Below, in pieces: positions 12,223-23,879 of a stretch of 64,000 nucleotides of DNA. The notes below the pieces were generated by a model. That model did no database searches and had not been told where the DNA came from. It saw nothing but the letters and a program-made list of their open reading frames with translations. Each line of letters begins with the position of its first letter. Position 1 is the first letter of the stretch. Source of the DNA: Chinchilla lanigera (lineage: Eukaryota; Chordata; Mammalia; Rodentia; Chinchillidae); contig NW_004955464.1 of the NCBI RefSeq assembly GCF_000276665.1, positions 11,819,290 through 11,883,289 of the forward strand. The letters are read 5' to 3'. The position numbers and the translations under genes were made by a program.

Positions 12223-12242
12223 TCTATTCTAAAATTAAAGCT

Positions 12243-12330
12243 TAGGGTCTGGAGATGCAGCTCAGTGGTAGAGTATTTGCATAGTGTGCACAAGAATTTG
12301 GGCTCCATCCCCAGCACTGGGAAAAAAATG
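12243..12330 (+). mobile_element. ID SINE
   Basis: GGTCTGGAGATGCAGCTCAG to CATCCCCAGCACTGGG with an A tail; tRNA-Ala-like head. Confidence 0.75.
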
Positions 12331-12599
12331 AAGCCTGAGGCAGGGAGTACCTTATTTTGTCCAAGGGTATGCACCCATCAGATGACATAGTGGGATGTGA
12401 ACCAGCACCAGGCTTAGGGGAGGAGGCCCACAGCCCAGCTAAGGACTGGCTGAATCCTGACCCGGAGGCTCCCTGGGTATGTGGGAGTGTGACTTTTCCC
12501 CTTCTCACTCCTCCAGCCCCAAAGGCTGAGGGAATCCCTCCCTTTGTCCATCCCTGGTGGGGCTCCTGCCTGGGTGGCCTCTCTCCCTACAGCCCGGCC

Positions 12600-12680
12600 C
12601 CTGAGTAATTGTGACCAAGCACTCTTGCAGCCATCTAATCAAAGTTACCTGCCACAGTGGCCAGAGGAATTCTTCCTCAG
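12600..12680. promoter_or_regulatory. Candidate conserved noncoding element
   Basis: GAGTAATTGTGACC and CATCTAATCAAAGTTACC lie close together in unique sequence. LEF/TCF-like and homeodomain-like cores are present; conservation not tested. Confidence 0.25.
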
Positions 12681-13899
12681 TGTGAAACAGGTCAATTTGC
12701 CCCTTGGGGCAGGCCCCTTGACGAGGGGGTGGGGGCTGGTAGATCCTGTCCAGGGGGCAGACGATGCCCAGGAGAAGGGGTTTAGTGTCCTTTCTTCCTG
12801 CAGGTCTGACTCCTGCAGCTTCTCCCAGGGACTCAGAACCAAAGGGCTGGAGCAGAGCAGACCAATAAGGGGACCAGGCCAAGAGAAGGGCCTCCGGGCA
12901 TGTCTTCACCTGCCATAGCACACTGTCCCCACTGACGGTTCCTGGAGTCAACCAGACCCCTCCAAGGTGGGCCCCAGATGCTGAAGTTACACACACACAC
13001 ACACACACACGCACACACACGCATGCTAGCTTCCTAGTAACAACAAAGGTGGGTGTGGTGCACTCACAGGCACACAGTTTAGGGACTGGGGACAACAGCC
13101 AATACTCTGCTTCCTCAGACTCGTTGATCCTGTCCCCTCCCTCCTCATTAATCTGGTCACCACAAGGTCATCCTGTCACTGCCCAGGGTATGGAGTAGGG
13201 TACCCTCCAGCTCACAGCAATTGCCCTCTGTCACATGACAGCAATTCAGTGTCCACTGTCTGCCCAAGGCGCCTTTATCAGGAGCTCAGAACATGTGTGT
13301 GTGTGGGGAGGGGGTGTGCCACAGTGTGTGTCCAGGGTAAACGTCTATCTGTGGTCAATGTGTGATGTGTAAGGCTAGGAATACACATGCCACTGCCCAC
13401 AAATACAAACATACGTGTTACCATGGACACACACAGACTGTGGACACACACAGCGTGAGCACGTGTGTGGGCCGTGGACACGTACTGACCTTCTACAGAT
13501 GAAAAGAGGCTGAGGCTTTCCTGACATCCTGCCTTGGCTTGCCTAGGAGCTGGGTTCTCTGTCCCTGTCCTGGATGCGCAAAGAGACGCCCTTGCGCCCT
13601 GACACCTTCCGGGAAGCAACAAGCCCAAAGGATCCTAGAAGGGAACGTCTTGGACAGCGCCCCCCACGCTGCCCCAATTTCCTTCTGCAGAGATGACCTA
13701 GCCGGAGTCACCGAGGGGGAAGTAGCCTATTTCCTAGGCCCCACTCACCCTAAAAAGGCTTCTGTCACAGAAGCCAAGGCTGGAGCCACACCCCACACTA
13801 GGAAGCACACAAGCTCACAGACACTAGCGCACCCTTGTCCTGGGTCAGACGGTACAGATAGGCCAAGAGTGGCGGGAGAGGTCTGTGGGTGAGGGCAGG
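12681..13899. other. Unique DNA at the left edge of the SINE-free interval
   Basis: Contains a CA repeat and scattered TG/CA-rich text at 13285-13480; otherwise nothing recognised. Confidence 0.4.
12989..13021 (+). repeat. (CA)n microsatellite
   Basis: CA array with one G interruption. Confidence 0.9.
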
Positions 13900-14740
13900 G
13901 GCGAGGCCCTGGACCTTGTCTGCATTGCTTTCTAGTGTCGCTGGAGTTTCTGCCGCAGCCACGAGGAGGCACCACGTCTGAACGTGGACTTGTGCATCTG
14001 TAAGCGTGATCACCGAGGACGGCTGTGTGAGTGCTGACCACGGAGGGCCCGGCTTGGGAGCCGTCGAGCCCGGCCGCGTGCGTTCGCGGGGGCATCTGCG
14101 GCGGGGACGCGGGTCCTGGGCTCGTGCGCGCGTGGTCCCGCCGCCCCGGTCGTGCGTGTGCTTGCGCGTGCCCGCGCCGCCCGGGCCTGCGTCCCGCCTT
14201 CACCCGGCTGGGAGAAGTCCGGGCCATCCCAGGAGTCTCCGCCCCCTCCGCCTGAGTAAACTTTTCCCAAATCCGCGAGCCGCTCAGGGCGAGCCGCCCC
14301 GGCCTAATCCGCGCCCCCCGCGGATCTGCATAATCGGGTTAGCGCCGCGCTCCCTCCCGCCGCCGCAGCCGCCGCGCGCGATTCTCTCGCTGTCACTTAG
14401 GGAGGCTCAGCGCGATTTGCGGCCTAATCCCCCGGGATCGCTCGGCCGCCGCTCCCCGAGGGGCCGCCAGATTGTTCCCTTCATAATTGATTGACTCTAT
14501 TTGCCGGATTGGGACTTCAAAGCGCCGGCGGCGCGGGGGCGCCTGGGAAGGAGCGGGGCGCGGCGGGCGGGGCTGGGCCTGGCGCTGGCTCCGGCGCCCG
14601 GCCTGGACGTCGAGCTCGGGGAGCGCCCGGCCCCGGTGGTGAGCCAGCCATGGCCTCCGTGGTGGCCGGGAACCGTGCTCGGCGCTTCCCGAGAGCACTC
14701 TTGAAGTTCCTGCACCTTCCGGTTTGCAGGGCAGAAGCTG
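13900..14740. promoter_or_regulatory. CpG island 1
   Basis: CG dinucleotides and GC-box-like GGGCGGGGC strings are dense here, unlike the CpG-poor flanks. AT-rich cores are embedded: two copies of CGGCCTAATCC exactly 120 bp apart (TAATCC at 14305 and 14425), TAATCGGGTTAG near 14331 and ATAATTGATTGACT near 14482. It could be an unannotated promoter or a CpG-rich developmental enhancer. No exon could be recognised. Confidence 0.6.
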
Positions 14741-14749
14741 CATTCTCCA

Positions 14750-15010
14750 GGCCAGTGAACAAGTTCAGAGAGGTTTCTTCATTCTCCAGACACTTTCTAC
14801 ACCCAGCAGTGCTTTGGGAGCTAAAGACAGAGCCGTGAGCCAGACCCAACTCTGCCTTCGTGGAACTTAACTCTAGTGGAGGAGGCAGGCAGACAGGCAG
14901 GAAATGAGTGAGCGGAAAATAACACCAGTGACCTGCTAGTGACTGTGAGGGGGAAGTCAGGGAGGGAGGCATGTGTTCACTAAAACCTAATGCCCTGCAG
15001 GAGCCAGCAC
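14750..15010. repeat. Ancient interspersed repeat-like sequence
   Basis: TTCGTGGAACTTAACTCTAG and nearby text resemble a common old mammalian repeat; family not assigned. Confidence 0.4.
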
Positions 15011-15455
15011 GGGGAAAGACTAGGGGACAAGCCTTGGGGCAGAGGGAAGGCAAGTGAGAAGTGGAGGCCCTGTCCAACAGCGCCTGGTTTGCAGTGAACT
15101 AAGACTGAAATTCTGGGCTGCCTGATCCCAGAGCCCAGAGGCTAAAGCCCCACAGGTCCTTTCCTAGGAACCTAGCCTAACCAAGCCAGAACCTCCACAC
15201 AAGCCCAGCCTTAAGCAGACCTGTCCAAACCCGCTGGCGTAGGCACCTGTCCAACTCCATGCAGCCTAGCCCCCTGCTGGCCCCATGTCCCAATAACCAG
15301 GGACTATTTTGGTGAGCAACCTTGGACTCAGAGGCTTTCTGAACCCAGGGCCTGCCCCCAACCCCCTTGAAGAGGCAGCGAGAGCCCTAGAGCAGCTCCA
15401 CCTTCCTCATCCAGCCTCAGCCAGGCTCCTAGGAATCTGGCCCAGACTGGGAATC

Positions 15456-15565
15456 CCCAGAAATGCTTAATTAATTCTTGATTACTCACTGTCTCTGCAG
15501 CTGCCATTAACCAACTCCCCAGCCTGGGCCCGGTTAGGCCATGTAATTAAATTAGCGCAGGGTGA
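15456..15565. promoter_or_regulatory. Candidate homeodomain-site cluster
   Basis: Several TAAT/ATTA cores occur within 110 bp: CTTAATTAATTCTTGATTAC, CATTAACC and TGTAATTAAATTAGCGC. Surrounding DNA is GC-rich. Confidence 0.35.
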
Positions 15566-15599
15566 ACACTTCCAGGCGGGAGCCAGGTACTCCTGCTGG

Positions 15600-15770
15600 G
15601 CCTCTTAGATGTTCTAGGAGGGCGCTGAGGAGGAAACCAAGGCTCAGAGACACTAGGGAGGGCATCCAGTGTCACTCAGCAGGGCTAGAGCTGGGGCTCA
15701 AGTGTACTACCCCAGAATTAGTGGTGGCCCCTCATTCCACTCTTCCTGAGACCTCCGCTCTCAGCCCACA
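15600..15770 (-). repeat. MIR fragment
   Basis: AGGAAACCAAGGCTCAGAGA and GTGTCACTCAGCAGGGCTAG. Confidence 0.55.
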
Positions 15771-15799
15771 TTGAAAACCTTACATGCCTTTAAAGTGTC

Positions 15800-15850
15800 C
15801 AGAGAGTCACTGTTGTCCTTAATTAAATGTCTGCTAATTCACTGAGTTGT
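15800..15850. promoter_or_regulatory. Candidate homeodomain sites
   Basis: CCTTAATTAAATGTCTGC followed by CTAATTCACTGAG, in unique DNA. Confidence 0.25.
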
Positions 15851-16499
15851 AGGGAACATGGATCTCGGACAGGGGAAGGGAGACTCAGATTTCTACAAGG
15901 TGAGAAGCGGAAGACAGGGCCTTTGGAGCGCAGAAGCTTTTCCCACCTCCAGGACCAAAGGAAGGAGTGGGGTGGGAGGAGATGGGGGCGGTACTGGTGG
16001 ACCTGGCTTCCCCCGGGGGGTGCCGGGGCAGGAGAAGGCAGAGCACTAGACTGTCCACAGAAGCTCCCTGGAGAAGAAGCAAGGTTGCTTTCCCTTTTAC
16101 AAAGGAAAACAGAAGTGGAGTCTACCCTGAAGCATGCCTAAGGGTGGAAGTATATGCATCGTACTCAAAGGCAGAAGAGGCTGGCTGGAGGCTCTGGGTT
16201 ACCTGTTCCACAGGGGCGAGGAAGGCCCCACTGGAGTCTCTGCAGCTACATCTCAGCAGCCAGGCCTCCCTCCCTGCAGCTGTGCCTCCTTCCATCCTAG
16301 GAGAGGCTGGCTGACAGTCCTCCCTCCCCCAAACCCGGCTCCTTGTCACTTCAGAAAATCAGAAATAAGCCTTGGTGATTAGAGGGAGACGAGAGCGAGA
16401 TGGGGCTTAGAGGCCCAGACTCAGGGAGGTGTTAAGAGGCGAGTGGGACTCAGAGTATTAGGGGGGCAGAGCTGATAGCTGCTTGGCTGCCCCTCCCCC

Positions 16500-16690
16500 G
16501 GCTGCGGTAACCAGGGAGAAGGGGATGGAGATGGACAGAGGAGGATGAGAAGATGCAGGGAAGAGGGCATGAGAGGGGAGCAGGACGGGAGGAGAGAGGA
16601 GCTGGCAGCAGCGCAGAGCTAAGGGAGAAGAGAGGAAGGCATGGAAGCACGGGAGAAGGGAAGGCAGGTGAGGGAAGCAGAAGTTCAAAT
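16500..16690 (+). repeat. GA-rich low-complexity tract
   Basis: Almost entirely purine on the plus strand with interspersed AGGAGAG/GGGAGA units. Confidence 0.7.
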
Positions 16691-16850
16691 TAAATCAGAT
16701 GTCATTGGCCAGTGAATAGAATAGATCATTAAGCAATCCAAACAGCAAAATCCCAATGTGAGGACATTAAAAAATAAAAACACTCAAAACTATGTAGGGT
16801 GTGTGTTTGCGTGTTCATGAGCACACGTGCAAATGGATAGAATTGAATAT
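16690..16850. promoter_or_regulatory. AT-rich unique island
   Basis: Starts AAATTAAATCAGATGTCATTG and includes GATCATTAAGCAATCC. It directly follows a GA-rich tract. Possibly a conserved element, possibly neutral. Confidence 0.2.
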
Positions 16851-17184
16851 GGGGGGAAGAACCCCCAAATTACTAGTGGGGTTTGTGGGGCAGGGGGTTT
16901 AGCTTTTCACCTTGTCTTCTTCCACATTCCACCTTTACACTACTTTTCAAAGTACACGTTGTTTGTGTGCATTTCACAACAACGACTGTTTCAAGAGGGA
17001 TGGGGGCTGGTGGCAGCACAGCAGGAAAGGCTGGCACAGGGCTGGAGGGAAAGCAGGGGAGCTGCCCGGCTGGGAGGAGACTGGCGACCATGGGGCAGTT
17101 GGCCCAGAGGAGGAGGAAGCTCCCACCCAGGCAGTGCCAAACACATTCCTTACGCCTGTCCCCACCACAGAAAATCTGGCTAAG

Positions 17185-17290
17185 GCCTGAGTAATTGAAG
17201 GCTAATTGGGTTTTAGGCTTGTTAATGCTTCTGCGAATGTTTGTACTGAGGAGAGCCAGTCGATCTGGATAAATGACTCCCTCGGGGACA
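17185..17290. promoter_or_regulatory. Candidate homeodomain-site cluster
   Basis: GAGTAATTGAAGGCTAATTG, then CTTGTTAATGC and GGATAAATGAC, all in 100 bp of non-repeat DNA. Confidence 0.3.
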
Positions 17291-17299
17291 GAGCTGTGG

Positions 17300-18685
17300 G
17301 AGAAGGGCCTTATGGATGATGAGTTTTCCAGGCCACTCCGGAGACAGGGTAGAGGGTACTGAGCACGGGAGATCTGAGGAGACCTTGGACCTCTGTCGGG
17401 GCAGAAGGAGAAAAATGGCTGGTGCAGGGAAGCTGGAGCCAAGCCCTGGTCGGGGCAAGATTCTGGCAGGCAGTAGGGAGGAGACCAAGAGGGAGGTGAG
17501 GAGGAGAAGCCCAGGCCAGAGCCCTACAGACTGCAGGGTCTGGGCCCCCCATGGACTGAAGAGGTAACTCTGGCTGCCGGTGGTAGGCTTGGCCCACACC
17601 CAGAGTGTGGGCCATGTGGCTCACAAAGGGATAAATCCCTCTTAGAACTACGTATTTCCTGGGCTGGGCTATAGAGAAGCCACTTATACCTCCTGGAGCG
17701 TCCTGAACCCCAAGCCCAAATTCCCCTCCCCTGGGTCTGTGCTCAGGATCCAGGCCTTGGACCGGAAGGTCTCTGATCTCTCATCTCTGACCAGCAGGTG
17801 TTGTGGGCTTCTGACTTGAGCCTTTTGAGAGGCTCCAGGACTCTGACATAAATATGTCGGCCCCCGGGAAGAAACCAGCAGAAGAGTCTCTCTCCAGGCC
17901 CCAGAAGCGGCCAGATGATGCCAGAAGAGACATCCTTCCCGAAGGAAAGGCAGGCCAAGGCGGCTAAGGAAGAGAGGGAGACTCAAAGAAAATGGAAAGG
18001 TTTTGTTCTACAGTTGCTGCTGGGGAACTCGGATGCACAGATGCTATTGGGACCAGAAATACCAACTCCCCTGGAACCCAGAGCCAGAGCCTTCCCTGGG
18101 TGATCCTTACCCTTCATAATCCCATCTCTTCTCCCAGGTCAGAAATACAAGAGGTGCGTTCAAAGGATCAGCTGCACATTTGTTTCCTCCTCCTCCTCCT
18201 CCTCAGGCCTAACTCGGGGACTCGGGCCCCTGTGACAAGGCAGGCAAACGTTTAATGAGTTTGTATTCCCTGAGAGCACACTGACTGACAGCTGCCCCCG
18301 GGGGTCACCACTCTTCTGAGCCCTGCAAGAGGATGCAGTGCGGCAGCTGTGGGCCGCTGTGTGTGTGCCTCCTGTGCCCCTCCCGTGTGTGCACCTGGGG
18401 CGGGCGGTGAGAGGGGCCTCCAAGGGGACCCTTCCTTTGAACAGGGCCCCTTGCAAGTGTTTAAGGAAAGGGAAAACCTTAGGGCACTGCTGTACTTCTC
18501 GGGAGGTGGTGAGGTCCTCTAGCCTGAGCCACACCTCCACCTTCCACCCAGGCTCCTTGGGGCACCCTCCACACACTCAGCCGGGCCAGGTGGGTGGGAG
18601 GGAGCCCGAGGCTGCCCACAGTGGGGTTTGAAGGAATCGAGGGACATGGTCGATGTAGAGGCCTGAGTCTGCATGGGTAATGAGG
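17300..18685. other. Unique DNA in the SINE-free interval
   Basis: No gene recognised. A short CTC-rich run lies at 18185-18206. Confidence 0.4.
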
Positions 18686-18689
18686 CCAG

Positions 18690-18800
18690 GGACTGGCTCG
18701 TCAATAGCATTTAAGTACCTTTCTCCCATTTTCAGGCCAGACTGAATTATTTATTCGTTTCTGGTCAATTGCTGGTAATGTTATTAGCATTTGTCCATCA
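18690..18800. promoter_or_regulatory. Candidate conserved noncoding element
   Basis: AT-rich run with CTGAATTATTTATTCG, GGTCAATTGCTGG and GTTATTAGCATTTG in a GC-rich interval. Confidence 0.3.
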
Positions 18801-20229
18801 AGGGTAGGGAAAAGAGTGGGAGTGGTCCCCCTCAACTGACTGCCACATCCCAAACTGACCCTCAAAGGTCAACCCGTTCACCTCCCAGTTGCCCTAGGAA
18901 CAGACTTTCGCAGAGGCCCTGCATCCAGAATGTTCTGTTCCCAGAGACCATCAAGCCTAATGGAGCCAAGGAACTCGCCAGTAGGTGTTCTTTGTACTGT
19001 TCTCACTTGCATCCCATTGTGAACTTTGTGAACTTAGAAGCCCTAGCCTGCCACATGCAGGCACAGGATATTGATGACTCCTTGGAGAGCAAGCCAAGCC
19101 AGGCGGGGAAGACCTGGGTGAACAGGGCTGGAGAGTCTGGCTGCAGCCCGCCTCTTCTGGTCTAGCAGCGAGTCCGCCCCCTCAGACTCAGCTCTATGTA
19201 GCATCCTCCCTCCCACTCAGAACTGGTTCCCAGTAAGACCAGATCCCAGGGTGTGATCTCCCTCCCTCCCTCGTCAGATTGAGCTTTCAAACCAAGATTG
19301 GTTCTTTTTCCTTCCTCAGTAGGCTCCCGAGACCAAATCTGTCTCCCTTTCAGACTAGGATCTCAGGCTGGGTCTCCAGGACAGAAGCCCCCTCCACCTT
19401 CAGTCTACATGGCTGCCATGGAAACCAGGGGAGCTTGAGGATTCATCCTCAGGGAATAATTGCTGGTTATCACCCAGCATCTAGGTCAGGAGCTCCTGAA
19501 ACCAGGTCCTTCACAGACCAACCGTATCTTCTTCCGTCTTCGAACATGAGTTTTAAAGAAGAAAGTGAAGAGCAACACGTCTTGCAGAGATTGGAGAGGG
19601 GGTGTGGAGGGGGTTGATGGAGAATACTCTGGGGAATCATGTCTTGTCTGGCAGTGGGGGGTGCAGGCCGGAGGGAGAGGGTGAGCTGTGAGACAGCCTC
19701 AGCCAATCCCATAGCCCAATCCAGTGCTGGGAATGCTTTTCAGGGTTGTCCCAGCCTGAGGTAAGACTACCAGAGCTTTGTGTTCTTGCACCTGCAGACT
19801 GCCCCTGAGGAGGGGCCGTAACTTCAGGTGAGGCAGCTAAGGATGGCTCTCAGCTGTGAGCAGTCAGCAGCCAGCATTCCCCAGGGCTGCCTCTCAAGGG
19901 CCACCTGGGCAGCTCCACAGCATCCACTACAGACTTCCTGCGCAGTGTGGACAGATGGGGCATGAAGGGGTGGCTCAGGGCATGGAGAAAGTTGAGGGAT
20001 ATTGCTAGACAGGGCAGTTTTAGTGGACAAAAAAGGATAAGAAATTTGGGGTTACCTAGAGATGGAAGCAATGCAGGAGACAGAGCAGGATGGCTTGGGG
20101 AGACACCTGGGACCGAATATGTGGAGGACAGAGGGCGTGGATGGCTCTTTCTCATGCCATTCCTGCTCTGCCCAGGCAGCAGAGTGGCTGGAAGAAGGCT
20201 CCTCTCAGCACTGCCGTCTCCTCAGTCAC
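18801..20229. other. Unique DNA in the SINE-free interval
   Basis: No gene or repeat family recognised. Confidence 0.4.
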
Positions 20230-20350
20230 TAAGCAGGATTAGCCTCCTCTTCCTCAGGAGGAGGAGGGGCCTCCCTCCTGCATCAGCCACCAGCTCTGGC
20301 CCTAATCCCCCTCCCCCGCTTTCTAATCCACCCACGACTTTCTTAGGCAT
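20230..20350. promoter_or_regulatory. Three clustered bicoid-type TAATCC sites
   Basis: GGATTA at 20236-20241 and TAATCC at 20303-20308 and 20324-20329, followed by GCATTAGCG. None belongs to a B1, which itself contains TAATCCC. Confidence 0.35.
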
Positions 20351-21054
20351 TAGCGTGGTCTCAGCTCTCTAAGCAGCACCCTGAAGATGGGAGCCAGGCT
20401 CTGAAGGGAATTAGGCCAGCCTCAGAGGATGGCTTGGCAGGCAACTGGAGGGAGGGCGAGAACACTACCCACTCCTCACTTCTTCTGTAGCCGCCCCCAC
20501 ACAGGACCCAGGGCCTCACAGTCCTGCCACCCAACCCACTGCGAGCCCCAGGCAAGTGTGGGGCAGAAAGGGGATAAAGAGGAAGAGGCACGTAAGTCTG
20601 AGTCCACAGGGGGTGCCAGACAAGGATATGAGGGCAACCCAAGGCTGGTAAAGGCAGAGAGACAGGAGATTTCAGGGGGTTCTGTGCCTTCCAAGAGAGA
20701 TTAGAAGGTAAACCGAGGCCAGTTGTGACAGGCCCTGAATATCAGCTGGGATTCGGAACCCACTGTGGAAGAAGCATAGCAGGAAATGATGGGTATGGAA
20801 CAATGACACTGGGGACTGGCAGAGACTAGGGGTAAGGAGCTTCTTCCTGTAAAGCCAGTGACACACCGTGCGGCGCAGACAGGACACCAACACAAAGTGA
20901 CCCGCCCTGCCTCAGCAGTGTGGCCAGGCAGCCCAGCACCCCAGGTGGCAGTGGGGACAGCTGCAGCCCCCGCCTGGCCGGAGGCGCTACAGGTAGGCAC
21001 CTGTAGGGTAGCGGAGCTGTGGTGCCCCTGGGGAGGTGAGGTGGGGCAACAGCC
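20351..21054. other. Unique DNA in the SINE-free interval
   Basis: No gene or repeat family recognised. Confidence 0.4.
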
Positions 21055-21125
21055 CATTAACTCTCTGTAGCTGCCCTCCTGGGCCTCTTAGTCGTTCATT
21101 ATTCCAATTATTACAAACAGCTTGG
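21055..21125. promoter_or_regulatory. Candidate homeodomain-site cluster
   Basis: CCCATTAACTC, GTTCATTATTCCAATTATTA and ACAAACAGC within 70 bp. Confidence 0.25.
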
Positions 21126-21414
21126 CTGCCACCCAGAGAAGAGAGGAGTGGCCAGGTGGGTAGGACCTTCTGCCCCAGGACACCCTCTTTACCAGGGGGA
21201 GACTATCAGCCCCACTCCAGGCTCTTAGAGTGACCATTAGATGACGGACTACAGGGGCTTGGGTGTGGAGCTCAGGGAGCAGGAGGAGGTTGGAGTACAG
21301 GTCCCCAGGTCCTAGAGTCCAAGAGGTCCCTGTGGTCTGTTCATGCCCGGCTTCCTAGGAAAGCAAAATTTTTCTCTCCCCTTCTTACTCGTCCCTCCCT
21401 CCCCCACCCGCCCG

Positions 21415-21485
21415 CTAAGTTGTCTGCCGATATTTTGGGGTAGTTATTAGGGTTCATTAAACCGTTAACTGATTCTCTTGGGCTG
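21415..21485. promoter_or_regulatory. Candidate conserved noncoding element
   Basis: GCCGATATTTTGGGG, GTTATTAGGGTTCATTAAAC and CGTTAACTGATTC in unique sequence. Confidence 0.25.
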
Positions 21486-21494
21486 GACAGCTGT

Positions 21495-21800
21495 TGCTCA
21501 CCCATTTTTTACAGACTGAGACAAACAGAGCCTCAAAACGAATTCACTTTTCTTAGCCCTGTCTAGTGAATGGCAGCACTGAACCCACAGAAGCAAAGGA
21601 AAGGACAACCATGTACAACCCAGGGAAGCTGCGCAGTAGAGTGGTCACGAGTAATGTTGGAGTCTGATGAGGTTTGGTTTAAAGGCACTCAGTGCCTGCT
21701 GCTTTCTAGCTGGGCAACCTCCCAAGCCCTGAGATTCTCAGTTGTAAATGAGCTCGTAATGCCGACTCACAGGACCCTACAGTCAGGGTCCTATAGGACA
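21495..21800. repeat. Two MIR fragments
   Basis: A reversed fragment (TTTTTTACAGACTGAGAC) is followed by a forward one (CTTTCTAGCTGGGCAACC, CTCAGTTGTAAATGAG). Confidence 0.45.
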
Positions 21801-22069
21801 AGACGCATGAGGGGTCCAGTGGAGACTAGGGAGGGGATGGCTGCTGCTGTTGCTGCAGAAGGCCACTGAGTGGACAAGCAGAGGAGCAAGGACGGCTCCC
21901 CGCTCTTCACACTTCCAAAGCCCTCGGATGTACCTTCCTAGAGGTGGTGCTAGGCAGCTGGGGTCCCCAGCTCCTTGAGGGGGTAAGACGGTACGGGGTG
22001 AGGCAGGGCCTGTGAGTTGTAGTATTGAGCGGAGGTGGATGTGAACGGGCTGGGAGGTTCATCACAGCG

Positions 22070-22240
22070 GGTTCGTTAGGCCATCCCAGCAGGCCCCTCT
22101 CATTGGGCCTCGCTAATGAGCCTCCACTGGATTATCCACTCCCACCTCTGCTCGGTTTACTCTGTCAAATCGAGTTTGCATTTTAAATGGGAATTTGACA
22201 AGACGGGCAATTTGTCTGCTGACGAGGTTAATGGGTGTTA
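22070..22240. promoter_or_regulatory. Candidate conserved noncoding element
   Basis: GCTAATGAGCC, GGATTATCC (22129), TTTGCATTTTAAATGGG (octamer-like) and GAGGTTAATGGG occur together in non-repeat DNA. Confidence 0.35.
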
Positions 22241-22402
22241 GCCCTGTGGACTGGGGTGGGGGAACCCATGCCCCGCGTGGTCTGGCCTCTGCTCAGATCA
22301 ATGACCCCGGCTGTTGCTCCACCCTTCTCTGCAGCTACTCTGGGCCTCCTTGTCCAGAAGCTAACCGCCTCCAGGCAGTCTTCCCAAAAGGACCCTGACC
22401 TA

Positions 22403-22417
22403 GGCCACCTCTAGTGG
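22403..22417 (-). promoter_or_regulatory. CTCF-like site
   Basis: The minus strand reads CCACTAGAGGTGGCC. Confidence 0.3.
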
Positions 22418-22821
22418 TCATGCTGGTAACATCCCCTTCCAGCTGGGCTCAGACAGGGCTCCTGAGGCCTGGCCCGTATCGCACCTCTCACAGTAGGGGC
22501 CTCTCCTCTCAGGCCCAGGCTTCCAGGGCAGGGCCGGATTGTCCCTCCAGGTTGGGCTCCCAAGGACTGGGAAGTGCCCCTTCCCTCCTGCATTACTCCT
22601 ACCCCTTCTCTCTATGGGACGGATGTTGCCATAACCTGAATTTCAGTGCTGGGATAGAGAAGAGCCGGTGAGAAAAGATTCCAAAGCCCTCACCGGTGAG
22701 CTTGAGCCTCACTTACAGCAAGCACCAGCTAGAGCTCACAGGGAGCCGAGGAGCCATCTGTGGCTTCCTGGTGAGCCCAGAACTGGGGCCTCTCCCACAT
22801 GGAGTTCTCCAGAACTTATGT

Positions 22822-22845
22822 GTACTTATGAGCACGCATAAGTAC
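22822..22845. repeat. Perfect 9-bp inverted repeat
   Basis: GTACTTATG and CATAAGTAC flank the loop AGCACG. It could be a hairpin or a dimeric binding site. Confidence 0.5.
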
Positions 22846-23099
22846 GTATTTGTAGGAGCAAGAATCCAATTCTCTAGGAGCCTAGCCACAGCCCAGGAGC
22901 TGGACCGGGGCAGGAGGGGTTTCAGCTGTGAAGAAGACGCCTCAGCCTCCCTCCTCATGGGGGCCAGCACCCTTGCCCACCCCGGCTAATGTGCCGCAAT
23001 TACCTCCTAAGTGCCCAAACAAATGTGGCTGCTGGGGAAAGTGACACAGGCTCCAGGTGATGGATTCGTGCCATCGGGGAGTCGGGCGGAGCGGGGCCC

Positions 23100-23300
23100 C
23101 AAGCGGGGGGGCAACACTAATATTGTATCAGCGTCGGCGCCGGCGCCACGAGCCGGTGATGAATATGTGTCACTTTACACAGCGCACACTCGGGGGCCTG
23201 GCTGCGCAGGCATGGAAAATAGAGTGTCTGGGATTAATGATATTGAAAATGATAGAGAGCAGATTGGAAATGGCTTCGCCCGCCCGACCCGCAGAGATGG
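23100..23300. promoter_or_regulatory. Candidate regulatory element A
   Basis: Contains a 12-bp palindrome GGCGCCGGCGCC, then CCGGTGA (23153), GCGCAGG (23204), GGATTAATG and the block ATGATATTGAAAATGA (23237-23252). The last three blocks recur in the same order at 26165-26234. Confidence 0.4.
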
Positions 23301-23664
23301 AAACGTACCTCACAGCTATCTGCCCAGGCCTGGCCCCCACCTGCTCCCCCACCTTCCACCAGCTGCAGAGGCTCACGAGGAGGACCCAGAGTCTCGGCCC
23401 TGCCAGCAGCTCCTTGGGGTGCTGCACACGGGTGTGGATACACCTGTGAGCAGAGACAGGTCATTAAGAAAAATCTCAGTCCCCAACTGACCTTTGACCT
23501 CAGTCTTATATGAGCTTCGTCCTAGTTACCCAGTGGACCTTGACCTTGTCCACGGACCAAGCCCTAACCCCAGGTCCCGCTGAGACCGCCTCCGGCCACA
23601 GAGGAAGCCCCTGGAAGTCTGAGTCTGTGGAAGCCCTTGAGTGCCGGGGCAGTAAACCAGGATG

Positions 23665-23678
23665 CATGTGTGTGCACG

Positions 23679-23716
<38 letters not shown>
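23665..23716 (+). repeat. (CA)n microsatellite
   Basis: Starts GTGTGTGCACGTATACACAC and continues as pure CA. Confidence 0.9.
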
Positions 23717-23718
<2 letters not shown>

Positions 23719-23879
23719 AGTGAGACCAAGAGTGTAGGCCCTTCCCTTGCGAGAGGGGAGCTTGGAGCCTGGGCTCTTTCTGCATGGAATGGATTGATGA
23801 TCAAGAAGGCAAGTGAACAGGTGTCTTCTCTTGATATCTAATGCTCATCCCGGTTTTGATGACTCTGTTTGCACAATAA

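Noticed and set aside
12505..13095. 196-codon minus-strand open frame
   Set aside because: Crosses a CA microsatellite translated as CVCV; not a protein.
14491..14838. Open frame with a Kozak-like ATG in CpG island 1
   Set aside because: The frame runs from the island into an old repeat and shows no domain; kept only as part of the island.
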